From positions 44,418,665-44,482,664 of the forward strand of contig CP092874.1 in assembly GCA_030710605.1 (NCBI GenBank): 64,000 nucleotides of DNA. The letters run 5' to 3'. Position numbers and translations under genes: made by a program. Shown in pieces: positions 1-10,164 of the stretch. The notes under the pieces are model-generated. The model had not been told where the DNA came from and ran no database searches. It worked only from the letters and a program-made list of their open reading frames with translations. How positions within the stretch are numbered: position 1 is the first letter of the stretch; each line of letters begins with the position of its first letter. This DNA is from Cordylochernes scorpioides (Eukaryota > Arthropoda > Arachnida > Pseudoscorpiones > Chernetidae).

Positions 1-299
1 ATATTTATCGTTACTGACACAATTTCCATAGTTAGAAGTCGGGCATAGCCTTTTCTTAATCAAGTATAAATTAAGTAATATCAAGATTATAGTAATTTTT
101 ATCATTTATTTCCCCTATTCCTATTTTCAAAGCTATTTAAGTTGCTATCTTAGTTTACTTTAAGTGTATAAGTATTAAAGTTAGAAAAAAAGATAAAAAT
201 ACAAAGATAGAAAGTACTTAGCTGGAACCGACGATTCTTGCTGCGCATCCGTTGGCCACCCAGCGGAGAATCTTTATTTTCACTATATAAGATACTTAT
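1..299. other. AT-rich DNA, nothing recognised
   Basis: AT-rich sequence with no open frame or repeat family that I recognise. It precedes the 5'-truncated LINE that starts near position 300. Confidence 0.4.
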
Positions 300-337
300 A
301 TTATCGCCACGGAGCAATCAGTTATAACACATCCAAG

Positions 338-775
338 TTGACTAGGAATCGATACACTAATGCAATTGATAAAGCAAAGAAAATTAACTGGCGATATCTT
401 ATAGAAGAAAATTATACAAATAATCCATTTGGTAATGCATATAATTTTTTTAATAAATTAAGAACACCAGATAAACAAAGGGGAATACCCTTAATTGACA
501 ATGCCCCAGAACACCTAAAAGAACGATCAATGAGCAATTTGTTAAATGAGTTGGTACCAGATGATAATTTCGACACGGATGATTCTTACCAACAACTAAT
601 TAGAAATTACAAACTAAAAATGATTAACAAGAATAAAGTATTTGTTGAGGAAGGGGAAATAGTGAACCTAATAACTAACATAGACATTAAAAAAGCCCCT
701 GGGGTTGACAGTATAAGTAATAACATGATCAAAAGGGCCCTTCCAAAATTTTACCATTATTATGCGATTTATTAA
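338..775 (+). pseudogene. LINE ORF2 fragment: linker and start of RT
   Basis: A 145-residue open stretch that belongs to the region between endonuclease and RT. It ends with the conserved RT entry motif (IKKAPGVDSISNNMIK), in which the K-APG-D residues are kept. The frame is lost just after, and the RT continues in another frame from about 770. It is a dead fragment of the LINE described above. Confidence 0.75.
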
Positions 776-927
776 ATAAATGCATTCACTTCGGATACTA
801 TCCAGATAGATGGAAAGAGGCAGCTCTCAGGATAATTTCAAAACCTCACAAAACGAATTTAGAATTAGTAAAGAGTTATCGACCTATTTCATTAATTTCT
901 AACTTATCAAAAATATTTGAAAAATTT

Positions 928-1227
928 TTGAAAGATAAAATATACGAATACTATGAAAAAAATGATCTCCTTAGCCCCAGACAACATGGTTTCTTGAAGA
1001 ATAAGTCAACAACAACCTGTTTGAAAGAAATCACAAAGATCATAATGGAACATAGACAGAAACTACTAGTTACGCTGATTGCAATTGATATAAAAGGAGC
1101 GTGTGATAATACATGGTGGCCAGCCTTGTTTAAAAAATTAGACGAAGACAATTTACCAGTTGAATTGATCAAAATTTTACGTTCTTTTTTGAAAAATAGA
1201 AAAACGATTTTCAAGTATAATAATTAG
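928..1227 (+). pseudogene. LINE ORF2 fragment: RT fingers
   Basis: A 99-residue piece of the RT fingers and palm. It includes QHGFLKNKSTTTCL (family form Q-GF-...-ST) and LIAIDIKGACDNTWW, where the first catalytic aspartate (AIDIKGA-D) is kept. It ends at a TAG, and the same frame continues into the palm piece at 1273. The aromatic residue expected in the usual FD-V motif is cysteine here. Confidence 0.75.
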
Positions 1228-1272
1228 AAAGTTTCAAAAGTATTAACAAAGGGCTGTCCTCAGGGTGGACCA

Positions 1273-1854
1273 TTGTCTCCGTTGTTATGGCTGATATATT
1301 TAAATGATCTGCTAATTAATTTGCAATCACCAAACTCTGAAATCTTTTGCTATGCTGATGATGTAACAATTAAATGTTGGAATAATGTGTTAACAAATCT
1401 AAAAAAGTCGATTGAGTTTAATTTGGAAAAGATAGATCAATGGTGTAATGATAATAGGCTAAATATCAATCTTGATAAAACTAGTATTTTACACTTGCAC
1501 AATAAAGACAACATTTCAATTAATTTTAGAGACAATATTATTGTGCCCGTAGAAGAAATTAAAATTCTTGGAATTACGATTGCGAATCATAGAAGGAAAA
1601 ACAAATTGAATTTTGGCCCTCACCTTAACATTATACTAAACAAAACCCAAAGATTAAAAAATCTTCTTTTTTCAATATGTGGAAAATCTTGGGGTCTTAG
1701 CACCCAAAAAAGGCTTACACTTTATAAATCTATAATAAGACCAACGTTAACTTACGGAACAGATATATGGTTTGAATTTATTAGCAAAAAAATATATGTA
1801 CAAACTGAACTCAATGCAATATCAAATTCTGCTATGGTGTACCCAAACATATAA
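1273..1854 (+). pseudogene. LINE ORF2 fragment: RT palm and thumb
   Basis: A 193-residue RT piece. SPLLWLIYLNDLL, then the catalytic FCYADDVTIK box, then the NLDKTSILH thumb-side motif are all readable, as is KILGITI. It is the same frame as the fingers piece upstream, separated only by a stop. The residues needed for catalysis are present, but the gene as a whole is broken. Confidence 0.8.
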
Positions 1855-2374
1855 AACAACCAGTTATAACTGTGTTCACACCTTAGCCAATATTCCTTTG
1901 ATCACTGATTATATGGAATCTAGAATTATAGGTTATGAGTTGAATAATTTATCAACAGAAGATAAACAATTTTATGATTTGTATATTCCAGGTATACTAA
2001 AAGATTTCATTATATCAATGATTAATTTACTGAAAAATAATACTAATCAAACATTTCAAAGTTTCTTTCCTTATGATATTCCGAAATATTTTCGACCAAA
2101 CTATTATAATTCACAATTTATCACAGATCATGGAAATTTCAGGTTTTTTCTTAAGAAAATTCAGGCTGTGCAAGATTCGACATGTTTCTGTGAATTGGGG
2201 GAACAAACTTCAATACATCTCTTGCTAGAGTGCCCTGTCTTTCAAGATTACAGAGTCAACAACGGTTTAATAGCTTTAGGCCCTAGTGATTTAATTTCAA
2301 GTAAGGACACATATATAAAATTTAATTTCCTTTGTAAATATATTTTGGATATTATTAAGAAAAATGGTCTTTGA
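1772..2374 (+). pseudogene. LINE ORF2 fragment: C-terminal domain with CCHC knuckle
   Basis: The C-terminal 200 residues. They end shortly after CFCELGEQTSIHLLLECP, a C-x-C-x8-H-x4-C knuckle typical of jockey/R1/I-type ORF2 ends. It overlaps the previous piece in another frame, which marks a frameshift near 1790-1850. The element's 3' UTR then runs into TA-rich DNA at about 2400-2456. Confidence 0.75.
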
Positions 2375-2456
2375 TGTAACGATCTCAAGGAAATATTGGA
2401 CATATTTTATGGTTGTAAACAATATATAGGTGTATGCGTGTATATGTGTGTATATA

Positions 2457-3137
2457 TGGTAATTTAAACCAACACACTATATTGTATAATACTTATAACA
2501 AGATTGTCATGTTGTATATAGAACCACATCTATAAATAATTATACGCATGATTGACATGTGTCATTGCATCACCATATGTAATGTACTTTGTACAAACTG
2601 AGGATGAAAAAATAAAACTATGTAATAGATTAAGAGCTGAGTTAAAGCAAGATTGAGAAGTTCAAAAACGTCTAAAATCGAGAGAGAAATCCAACAACTC
2701 TGGCAAGTCGTTGCCATCGAGGTCAAAGGGTGCAGAATGCCGCAGACGTTCAAAGTCCAACCCCCTCCTCGGGAATGGTATATAAAAACCTCGGTTTTAG
2801 CCCAATATAGTCAGTCACTTCACCGTCGGCGTGGTCCCTTGTTGGTTGCAGCCAGGTCCACCTCATCGCTATGTAAAACAGTAAGAACTTCTTCTAACTC
2901 CATCTTGCTCTTAGCTCGACTTTTATCTGTTCACGGAACTTTCCTACTACAACTGTGTCTCTTCGTTTTTTTTTGTGTTTGGACCTTCCCAAGCTTTCCA
3001 CTCTGCCTCGACCACGACTGCCTGTACTCGGTGAAAACTGTTAAAGGTCTTCCAAAGTGCAGAGAGGTACTGGAAAACTCTCCACGCCCTGACTGTCCCT
3101 CTCGGTTACTACAGGTTTGACCCTCGGTTACCACACA
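2457..3137 (+). repeat. Solo LTR, family A, flanked by TATATA
   Basis: A 681-bp solo LTR that starts TGGTAATTTAAACC and ends CCACACA. The same family occurs at 27814, 32780, 37513, 40436, 41164 and 61395. It carries a TATA box (GGTATATAAAA, near 2777) and AATAAA near 2610. TATATA lies directly on both sides (2451-2456 and 3138-3143), consistent with a target-site duplication. No internal element remains, so it is a recombination remnant of an LTR retrotransposon. Confidence 0.8.
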
Positions 3138-3160
3138 TATATATATACAATATATATAGT

Positions 3161-3646
3161 TCATTGGTCCTCACTCGTTAACTTCATTGCATCGGGATTG
3201 GAGCCGACGCTCAACAGCCATGCCTGAAGATCCAGGGGCTCTTCGCAGGAGGCGAACACCTCCCGGAGCAGGGGTCGTACGGCTCGGCAACTCCAATATC
3301 TGTGGGTCAGCGACCCGTCGCTGGGCCCACAAGCGGCACAGGTGGAACGCCTCGAGGCAGGATGGTCAGGATGTGGCTTCATTTTGGCTGCCAAGTTCCT
3401 GACACGCGAAGACTCCTTATACAGGGTGCTACTTGTGCTCCCTGTAAGAGCCATGAGCGTGCTGGCCAAGGTGTCAATAGCCATTCTCTGCTCGACGCTA
3501 GATTGGGAGATGAGCCGGTCCATCTTCCCGTTGTGCGTCAGAGCCTGAAGGAGGTTTTCTCTCTCCAGGCCCTGCTTCTGGGCACGATCTATGGCTGTTG
3601 ACGTCTTTTCGTTCTTAAAAAGAACTTCGAAATGGGTCTCAGCCAT
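3161..3646 (-). pseudogene. Chimeric ORF: ORF1 C-terminus fused to ORF2 zinc domain
   Basis: A continuous 161-residue reading frame. The first roughly 90 residues match the ORF1 C-terminus (TLYKESSRVRNLAAK, compare PLYKRLSDVRRQ in the intact copy). From about residue 92 it reads HPDHPASRRSTCAACGP and HRYWSCRAVRPLL, which is the CCHC tail of ORF2 as seen at 11486-11932. The junction is near 3390. The deletion happens to be in frame, so an ORF1-ORF2 chimeric tail is encoded. Whether it is ever made is unknown. Confidence 0.7.
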
Positions 3647-3711
3647 ATTACGCCGTTCCTGGGAAGATTCAGGCGCCTTAGGTTCGCCCTGTATATCGAT
3701 TGGAGGAGCAC

Positions 3712-4191
3712 TTAGGTCAACTCTCTCTCTTCTGTTTTCTCTGTGTCGCTGGGAGGAGGAGCTGCGACGACAGAGTCAACCGATAATGGGGCTGCTACAG
3801 GAGGAAGAGGGGCATTCGACTTGGAGGTCGGCTTGCTAGCGGCATTTGTGGACACAAGGGGAGCATCCACTGGGAGCAACAGGTTTCTCTCCTGTAGGCC
3901 CGTCTTTCGTGGACAGTTGGCGCGCTTGTGCCCTTGCTTGTAGCAAAGGGAGTATTTGATGCCGTATGTCACGTAGACGTGGGAGACAATCCCCTTGGAC
4001 TTGACATCCAGCCGGGCAGGTATCTGAGAGAGCTTCACTCCGTCTCGCAGAGTGATGAAAGCTTCCCGACGGGCATCAGCCCAGCCGGAGTCGCCCATCT
4101 CCATCATATTCTGCACGATTGAAGTCACCTGGCCGAAGTACTGTGATGAGATTAGTGTCCTCCACAAAGAAGAGGACGTTTCCCAGCACAA
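3712..4191 (-). pseudogene. LINE ORF1 piece with damaged zinc knuckle
   Basis: Continues ORF1 past the central domain. The zinc knuckle reads YSLCYKQGHKRANC where the intact relative has CSRCQRQGHRRATC, so the first cysteine has become tyrosine and the knuckle can no longer form normally. A proline- and serine-rich tail follows, as in the relative. Confidence 0.65.
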
Positions 4192-4567
4192 TGCGCTCGG
4201 CCTTTTTTCTCAAGGGAAAGGACCGCAGGGTGGCGTCATCAATGTCGAAGCCATCCTCGATGAGCTTGTCGGCGTGCTGAACATTGGAGAGGCCAACCAG
4301 GATATGCCCCTCCATTTTCGTCAGTTGAAAGACGGTGCCCTTGCCCAACTTCGCCTCCAGCGCCAGAAAGTACTGGGCCAGGCTAAAGTCTGGGCAGTAT
4401 TCAAGGTAGACACACTGGTCTACCTTCCCCACCGCCGACCGGGCTCGGAACGCCGCCAGTTTCTGACGTGTCGTCGTACATTTCTGTACTTTTGGCGTTG
4501 GGCGATGGTCGAGGGATGGCCTCGCAACTGCTGCCTGGACGCAGCCCCTCTTGTTCTTCCGGCCCAC
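4076..4567 (-). pseudogene. LINE ORF1 central domain piece
   Basis: This piece aligns by eye with residues about 180-270 of the intact ORF1 at 8373-9947. QCVYLEYCPDFS matches HCVYVKHCPEFS, and KMEGHILVGLS matches KMNGHVLVGLS. About half the positions agree, so the two copies belong to separate subfamilies. The central domain is probably the RNA-binding, self-associating part, by analogy with other LINE ORF1 proteins. Confidence 0.65.
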
Positions 4568-4827
4568 AGCCTCGGAGTCGGAAGGTCTCTTCCGGCCTGC
4601 GCCGACCGGGTGAAGCCAGTGTTGTCTTCCTCCATTGGGAGTTGTTTGTCCTGGTCAATGAGCTCGGCCCAGCTGGTTAAGGGTTTGCCTGTTCCAGGCC
4701 CGGGTTTCTTGGTTTTCCCATCAGATGCCGCAGTGGCCTGAGGGGTGCATATCACATCAGCGGGTGCGGAAGGCGATTGACTTTCAGCCAATGACATTGT
4801 TAAATTAAGGGGTAAGGAATCCCCCAT
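4420..4827 (-). pseudogene. LINE ORF1 N-terminal piece
   Basis: The N-terminal end of ORF1 for the deleted copy. Two in-frame ATGs are possible, and the second (MSLAESQ) could be the real start. The stretch TSWAELIDQDKQ is the counterpart of VVKWAEAIERKD in the intact ORF1 at 8373-9947. The rest is low-complexity and proline/alanine-rich. The frame is lost before the folded core, which continues at 4567. Confidence 0.55.
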
Positions 4828-4940
4828 AAAATTTTAAAAATTATAAAAATTATAAATTTTAGGCTTAAAAAAAAAGAATGCCCAAGAACACGCCACGCCG
4901 GCGGGTCAAGTGGGAGCGCGCACGTGCGTCCGCGCCGCTC

Positions 4941-5290
4941 GAGAGAGAGAGAGAGAGTTTTACTTTGTCCGCTCTGGCTGCAACAGAACATTGAGTTCTG
5001 TCTGCTCTCCACGGTCACCCCTGGACTCAATACTATTGGACCCGTCTCTGCCTCCCCCTGATCTCCGCGGATTACCACCCTGCCCCACTGATCCTCTTTT
5101 ACATCCCGGCTCTCCTGGCCTCACCCGGCGATGATCCCCTGGCCAACCATCCCAAGGCCCCTCTAACAATGCATTGTATATAGTGCTTTGTATATATTCC
5201 GCTTTAGGCGTCCATTCTGGTTAGCAGCCCCGTAAATAAAGATATTTCCGTTGCCGTGTCGTCGTGTGTCTCCATTCACCAACACGTGGG
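4941..5290 (+). repeat. Possible LTR-type promoter fragment
   Basis: A pyrimidine-rich stretch followed by TATA-like GTATATAGTG and TGTATATATT (about 5173-5200) and AATAAAG (about 5235), ending near CACCAACA. This order (TATA, short transcript, poly(A) signal) is what an LTR end shows. No second copy is present in the window, so the family and borders are uncertain. Confidence 0.35.
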
Positions 5291-5580
5291 CAAATAAGGC
5301 TTTTATTGCCTACACAAGGTACAAGACTAACTTAACGTGCTACTGGACTGACGCTCTAAAACTGACAACGGTATTTATATTGCCATGTGGAAAATTAGGA
5401 AATACAAACGTTCACAGATAAGCAAATGGAAACATAAAAAAATGATACTCTGTTAATAAATTAATAAATACTTTGCTACATAGCTCCTTTTTTTTTGTAA
5501 ATAATTAATTTATTATAAGGGGTATTTACCTTTTAGTTTCCCAATTAAATTATATACAAGAGGTATTTATAGGGAGAGAG
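5291..5580. other. AT-rich spacer with gypsy-LTR-like motif
   Basis: No gene is seen. The stretch at about 5500-5575 (TTAATTTATTATAAGG, then TAGGGAGAGAGA) resembles the LTR of the gypsy element at 15991-21331, so a diverged LTR fragment is possible. The GC-rich LINE begins at about 5580 on the minus strand. Confidence 0.35.
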
Positions 5581-6588
5581 ACCAGGAGTCGACTGGTGTA
5601 CCTCACAGAGCAGCTTTGTCCGCGAGGGCAGCGCGGGTGACGCGAAGATGGGGGACCAATGGCCGATGAGGTCTCCAACCCGCGCTCCCACCCACTGTGA
5701 GGCGGCCTGGAGATCGGGGGGACGGAGAAACTTGTAGCCTCCGATGATGGTGAGGCCTAAAAGCTGATTCGGCGGCAGCACCCTGTGGTTTAGAGCCAGG
5801 ATCTCCGAGGCGGCCTCCCAGACTCCGAGTAGCCGTCGACGTCGAGCTGGTAGCCAGATCCCGGGTGGAAGAGGAGTCAGCCAAGCACCACTTTCGGAGA
5901 GCCAAGAGTAGGCGCTTAGGCCTCCGCGCAATGCAGTCTTAACCCCCTTGATGCACGCCAACCGCATCTGCGTGCCGAGGTCAAGAAGGCCAAAGCCACC
6001 CAGGGAGACAGGTCTAGATAGGAGGCCAGCCGGCAACCAAGCGGTGCGATCGGAACCCCAGACAAACAGCACCAGACGGGCCTGTAGCTTGGATATGGAG
6101 GAGTCGGCTGGAATATATCCATGGAGGTAGTGCATGAAGGTGGAGAGCACCAAGCAGTTGGCAGCTCTGGCCCGACCGACGAGGGAGAACCCGCGTGTGA
6201 AGGGAGCCCATCTTCGGAAGGCCGCGTCCACAAGATCCAGATGTCCTTCCTGCATGGCGGCTGACGCTCTGGGCCAGATGTCACAGCCCAGTATCCTCAA
6301 ACTGGTGTCAGTCCAGGAGATTTCTAGGGGAGAGTCGACGCGGACACGCCAGGCGCCGCACCAGAGGCCTACGCTCTTCCTGAAGTTCCCCCGGATCCCG
6401 GAGGCGCGCTGGAAGCCCTGGAAGATGGAGGCCACCTCACCAAAGTGTTCCTCTTGGCGGACTATCAGCACGATGTCGTCAGCGTAGGCGATGAGGTTGC
6501 CCTCGCCAAGGGCACTCTGGAGGCGACGCAGGAGCGGAGTGGTAGCGAGACTGAACAGCGCGGCGCTTAAGGCACAGCCTTGTCTCAC
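5545..6588 (-). pseudogene. LINE ORF2: RT palm with ADD box and thumb
   Basis: A 347-residue piece starting at MRQGCALSAALFS (the RQGC motif). It has the catalytic LIAYADDIVLIV box, RKSVGLWCG, LRILGCDI, and the family thumb and post-RT region (FTRGFSLVGRARAAN, PVSLGGFGLLDLG). The last roughly 15 residues are not element sequence. The CCHC tail found in sister copies (3161-3646, 11486-11932) is absent because the 3' end is cut near 5580. Confidence 0.8.
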
Positions 6589-7723
6589 GCCGTTTAGAAG
6601 TGGGAAGGTGGCAGTGTGGTGATCTCCAATCCGGACGGCCGCGTTCGCCCCGGCGTAAAGGGAGCTGGATCCACCTGATGAAGGCAGGCGGCAGGCCCAA
6701 GGAAACCAGGAGCGACATCAGGAATCCTCTGTCCAGGGAGTCAAAGGCGGACTCCAGGTCCACACAAACGGCCGCCAGCGGCAACCTCCCCGCGTTTGCT
6801 ATCTCGACCTCGTCCGATACCCGAGCGATGTTCCAGGAAGGAGACCTCCCCGGGATAGCGTAAGTTTGGCAGTCAATCGCCAGCGAAGGGAGGTGGGGCC
6901 TGAGACTCCGTAGAAGGATGGCAGCGAGGACCCTGTAGTCTGTAGAGGGCAGGGTGATGGGGCGGAAGCCAGTTAGACCAGGACCACTGCGGGCCTTGGA
7001 GACCAGGCAAATGGAGCCGCGGCGTGTAGATGATGGCAGGGCGCCGCGCACCAAGGAAGCTCCGAACACCCTACACAGAAGAGCCGAGAAGAAATCTTCA
7101 TAGGCAGAGAGGAGTTCGCAGGGCAAGCTGTCCCATCCCGGAGCCTTTCCAGTGGGAAGCGTGCGGATGGCTGCAGCGATTTCCTCCCTGGAGATGTCTG
7201 ACCGGTGTAGAGGATCGTCTTCTTCGAGGATGATGGGTATGGTGGTTTCCGCGATGAAATTGTCTACCTCGGCAGGGTCGGCTGGGTCCTGAGCGAAGCG
7301 GTGCCTGAAGAAGGAGAGCGCCCTAGAGCGTAGCTCGCGGTCACCCATAATCTCGCCCTCTTCATCCCTGACGATGGTTGCTACACGGCGGTGGAGGCGG
7401 AGCGCACGTCCGAGGTCTGGCAGCGATGGATAGTCGGCCTCCGTCGACGAGATCTCGAGCCTGGCCCTGATGTAACGGCTGGCTCGGGTAACGTAGTCGT
7501 ACTCCGGCTCAGGGCGAGTTGTGTGGAGTGACCCTTTTTCCGCCAATATTTCAGCCTTTATGCGGTTCCATCCCGACCAGAGCTCTCCGTCATCGAGGTC
7601 CTCGGCGGCCAACTGGACGTCCTCGATGTAAGATGACGGATGTTCAATGACAGCCGCTGACCTCAGCACAACAGCCACACCGGGTGTTTCCGCAGAAAGG
7701 GGAGATCGTAGCTGGAGTAGCAC
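6479..7723 (-). pseudogene. LINE ORF2: linker and RT fingers/palm (part)
   Basis: A 414-residue open piece. It begins right after SDHRAV of the endonuclease (VLLQLRSPLS), passes through the linker, and reaches RT motifs LPTGKAPGWDSLP, SICLVSKARSG, GFRPITLP and the first catalytic aspartate in VCVDLESAFDSLD. The homologous frame is lost after IRWIQL (about 6660), and the rest of RT is in the frame of 6588-5545. The piece at 62930-64000 is closely similar. Confidence 0.75.
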
Positions 7724-7765
7724 TGCACGGTGGTCAGAGAGACGGTAGAATCGGGTGCTGTAACT

Positions 7766-8376
7766 CTATGCCCTCTCCACTAGCGCGGCAGGGAGAAGTA
7801 TTCTATCAAGCCGGCTGCTGTGGATCCCACCCCCGCTGGCGGTGGGAAGATGGGCCAAGTTGAAGAACGTGGCGGCATCTTCTAGCGCAGCATGTTCCAG
7901 CAGATTGGAGAGGGCTTCGACAGAGGCCGAATCTGTTGCTCCGGCAGGACCCCCGTCGATGTTGAGGTCGCCTACGACCCAGGCATTGTCCCGGACTGCT
8001 GTTTCTGTGATGAATCCCAGTTGCTGGAGCCTCTTGTGAGGAGCGTGAGATAGGTGACAGTTGATGACGGCCATCTTCTGGCCGTGGACATCGAGGTGGA
8101 CTAGGTCGATACATCCAGGCCACAGGACGCGATGTCACAATAGGGCGACGCCCGGCACGAAGAGGCAGGCGAGGTGGGAGCCCCTGGAGGCGTCAGGCGG
8201 GGCGACGATGGCGCTGTAGCCTAGAAAAGATCTTGGGCGTAGTCCAAGGACTCTTTGTTTGTTTCCTGGATGAAGGCGATGTCCACATGGTGTTGGGCCA
8301 GAAAATGGCAGAGCTCTAAACTTCTGTCACGAGCGGCGAGCCCTCGCGCGTTGAGTGTCATGATGCGGAGGTTCAT
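7766..8376 (-). pseudogene. LINE ORF2 N-terminus: APE-type endonuclease, interrupted
   Basis: From the ATG at 8376 the frame gives MNLRIMTLNARGLAARD, then the family IQET motif, then VGDLNIDGG and SSRLDRILLP, all APE-endonuclease motifs. The endonuclease nicks target DNA to prime reverse transcription. A stop interrupts it near 8136, and open sequence resumes at 8074. The final SDHR motif lies just past a second break near 7760, ahead of the RT piece. Confidence 0.75.
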
Positions 8377-9947
8377 TGTGGGCCCCCAGTCTGCCTTCTA
8401 ACGTCGGATAGACGCTTGTAGAGGGGCGTGTTGCATCCGGGAATCCGCAGCACCAGGTTCCTAGCCAGCTTGTTGTGCGCAGTCTTTTGGGTGTCTGACA
8501 TGGAGGGGAGGAGGTTCTTGAGTCCAGGGACAGATTGGAGGGCCTCGATGACTGGCTCCCTCTTGAGCCCCAGCTTCTCTATCTCTGCGAAGATAGACCC
8601 CGACACCTGCTTGAGGAGTACTTTCATCTCACTTTTTGTCTTGATAGATTTTCCAGAGGGTGTGAGGATGATGGAATCCCTCTGATCTTGCAGCGGGTCT
8701 TGAGACTGGTCAGGGCTACCTTTCTCGACAGACTTCGCTGCCGTCGGTGGAGGAGAGGCTGGGGAAACGGGGCAAGGGCCTTCTGGATTCTCGAGCGATT
8801 GTGCCGGAATGGGAGCAGCAGGTGGATCCGCGGTGGGTGTAGTGGGCCCAGGGACGGGCTTGACTGCGCCGGTGTTCGAGGTCGCCTGCTCAGGCGCATC
8901 TGTAGGCCTTTTGGGAGTCAGGGGGCAGGTGGCCCTACGATGCCCTTGCCTCTGGCACCGCGAGCACTTAACTCCGTACACCAGGGAGGCTGGTAGGATC
9001 TCGCCTTTGTGGTTGATGTTGAGGCGCGTTGAGAGCCTCTCCAGCTTCACGCCCTCGTTCAGAAGGATGAACAGCTCCCCTCGTCCATCCTTCATTGTGA
9101 AGACCGCAACGTTGACGAGCAGCGGCGATGACCTCTGCATCTCCACGAAGAAGGGCAGGTTGGTGACAATTACTCTCTCCGCCCGTTTGTGGAAGGGGTA
9201 GGTCTTGAGTAGGGTATCCTCGATTTCGAGGCCTTCGCCGATGAGGCGGTCCGCGAGGGCTTTGGTAGAGAGGCCGACCAGGACGTGGCCGTTCATCTTG
9301 TTGAGCAGGATGATGTTGGTCCCTCCTACCAGCTTGTCCAGTGCCAGAGCATACTGTTGCTGGCTGAATTCAGGGCAGTGTTTGACATAAACGCAGTGGT
9401 CCATAGTGCCCGTGACTTGCTGTTCCCTTGCTTCGGCGATGTTCTTCCGAGTCGCCTTGATATCCTGGGCGAGAGGGCGAAGCCTGGCTGATAATCCGCC
9501 CCAGGTGGCGTTGGTGCTTCTCTGGGCTGATGCGACGGTGCCTGACTGCGCCGTCGGAGCACGCTGCGAAGCTGATGTCCTTCTTCTTTTCCGCTCAACC
9601 CTGATAAAGGGAGCAGGCTCGTTGTTGGGATCCTTGCGCTCTATGGCCTCAGCCCATTTCACAACTCGACCGCCATCAGCACTGGAAGCCGTAGTTGGAA
9701 GGCAGAGGCTAGCAGCCGCTGCCGAATTTGCATACATTTCATTTGTTTCCGCGGCTTGATTTACATCTCCCCAACTTTTTATATTTGTAGAAAGCAAATA
9801 TTTTACTTGCATTTCTGCGTTTTCCGCCGATTTCTCAAAATTGGCAGAGATATTTTGCACATGAGCCAGATGTTCATGCTCGTCATGCTCATGGCTATCA
9901 GCCAATACTTCAAAAGGATCAGCCAGCTCGATTTTATCAATCTCCAT
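8373..9947 (-). CDS. LINE ORF1 protein (gag-like, zinc knuckle), 524 aa
   Basis: Uninterrupted 524-residue ORF1 of the GC-rich LINE. Residues 1-60 are acidic and histidine-rich, about 110-180 are basic and low-complexity, and about 180-320 form the family's central domain (HCVYVKHCPEFS, KMNGHVLVGLS). A CCHC knuckle, CSRCQRQGHRRATC, lies at residues 328-341, followed by a proline-rich stretch to about 430 and a mixed C-terminal tail. ORF1 proteins of this type coat the element RNA and chaperone reverse transcription. The start at 9947 is the first ATG after the 5' UTR. The TGA stop (8375-8373) overlaps the ORF2 ATG (8376-8374), suggesting that ORF2 is translated by termination-reinitiation. 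This is the best-preserved gene of the family in the window. Confidence 0.8.
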   Translation of the reverse strand: MEIDKIELADPFEVLADSHEHDEHEHLAHVQNISANFEKSAENAEMQVKYLLSTNIKSWGDVNQAAETNEMYANSAAAASLCLPTTASSADGGRVVKWAEAIERKDPNNEPAPFIRVERKRRRTSASQRAPTAQSGTVASAQRSTNATWGGLSARLRPLAQDIKATRKNIAEAREQQVTGTMDHCVYVKHCPEFSQQQYALALDKLVGGTNIILLNKMNGHVLVGLSTKALADRLIGEGLEIEDTLLKTYPFHKRAERVIVTNLPFFVEMQRSSPLLVNVAVFTMKDGRGELFILLNEGVKLERLSTRLNINHKGEILPASLVYGVKCSRCQRQGHRRATCPLTPKRPTDAPEQATSNTGAVKPVPGPTTPTADPPAAPIPAQSLENPEGPCPVSPASPPPTAAKSVEKGSPDQSQDPLQDQRDSIILTPSGKSIKTKSEMKVLLKQVSGSIFAEIEKLGLKREPVIEALQSVPGLKNLLPSMSDTQKTAHNKLARNLVLRIPGCNTPLYKRLSDVRRQTGGPQ

Positions 9948-10010
9948 CCCGAAAAACGCGGATCTCGCGCACCGCGTGGCCGCACGGACGAGAGATTGAG
10001 ATTGAAACTA

Positions 10011-10164
10011 CTTTATTTCAAAGTACATTTTAGATTATATAAGGTTAAATAAAGAATTAATATAACTATGAATAAATATGATTATATAATGAAAAATATA
10101 GGAATAAATAGATATAAATAGATAAAAAAATAATTGATAAATATACATATATATAAAATATATA
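10011..10164. other. AT-rich spacer between LINE 5' end and mariner
   Basis: About 150 bp of TA-rich simple sequence with no features. The mariner inserted at a TA (10163-10164). Confidence 0.5.

Larger units (their letters stand above)
300..2456 (+). mobile_element. 5'-truncated, broken AT-rich non-LTR retrotransposon (LINE)
   Basis: The reverse-transcriptase half of a LINE ORF2. Readable in order are the linker before RT, the RT palm with GCPQGGPLSPLLW and the catalytic CYADD box, and a C-terminal CCHC-type knuckle (CFCELGEQ...HLLLEC). The endonuclease is absent, so the copy is 5' truncated. The coding frame changes near 760 and again near 1800-1850, and an in-frame TAG lies near 1225. No RNase H is visible. 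This arrangement fits the jockey/R1/I group, but the clade is not settled. Base composition is as AT-rich as the surroundings, unlike the GC-rich LINE family found next to it. Confidence 0.8.
3160..4940 (-). mobile_element. Internally deleted GC-rich LINE: ORF1 joined to ORF2 tail
   Basis: A minus-strand copy of the GC-rich LINE family also seen at 5580-10010, 11486-12932, 38080-39430 and 62150-64000. It contains most of ORF1 (4827 down to about 3400) and then jumps straight to the C-terminal zinc domain of ORF2 (about 3390-3161). The endonuclease and RT are missing, so this is a non-autonomous deletion derivative. ORF1 itself is broken into several frames. Upstream of the ATG lies a GC-rich 5' UTR with a (GA)n tract at about 4940-4958. 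Confidence 0.75.
5580..10010 (-). mobile_element. GC-rich LINE, nearly full, ORF1 intact and ORF2 broken
   Basis: A minus-strand non-LTR retrotransposon about 4.4 kb long. In order it has a short GC-rich 5' UTR (about 9948-10010), ORF1 (8373-9947), and ORF2 with an APE-type endonuclease and RT (8376 down to 5580). The ORF2 ATG overlaps the ORF1 TGA in an ATGA box. The C-terminal CCHC domain found in sibling copies is missing here, so the copy is 3' truncated near 5580. No RNase H is seen. The domain plan fits L1/Tx1- or R1-type LINEs, and I cannot fix the clade. Its GC content stands out sharply against its AT-rich flanks. Confidence 0.85.

Noticed and set aside
4941-5290. Host promoter and short gene
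   Set aside because: TATA and AATAAA lie too close for a gene. An LTR-type end is a simpler reading, and even that is uncertain.
3187-9759. Many plus-strand open frames in the GC-rich LINE region
   Set aside because: They are antisense shadows of the minus-strand LINE genes. None has a known domain.
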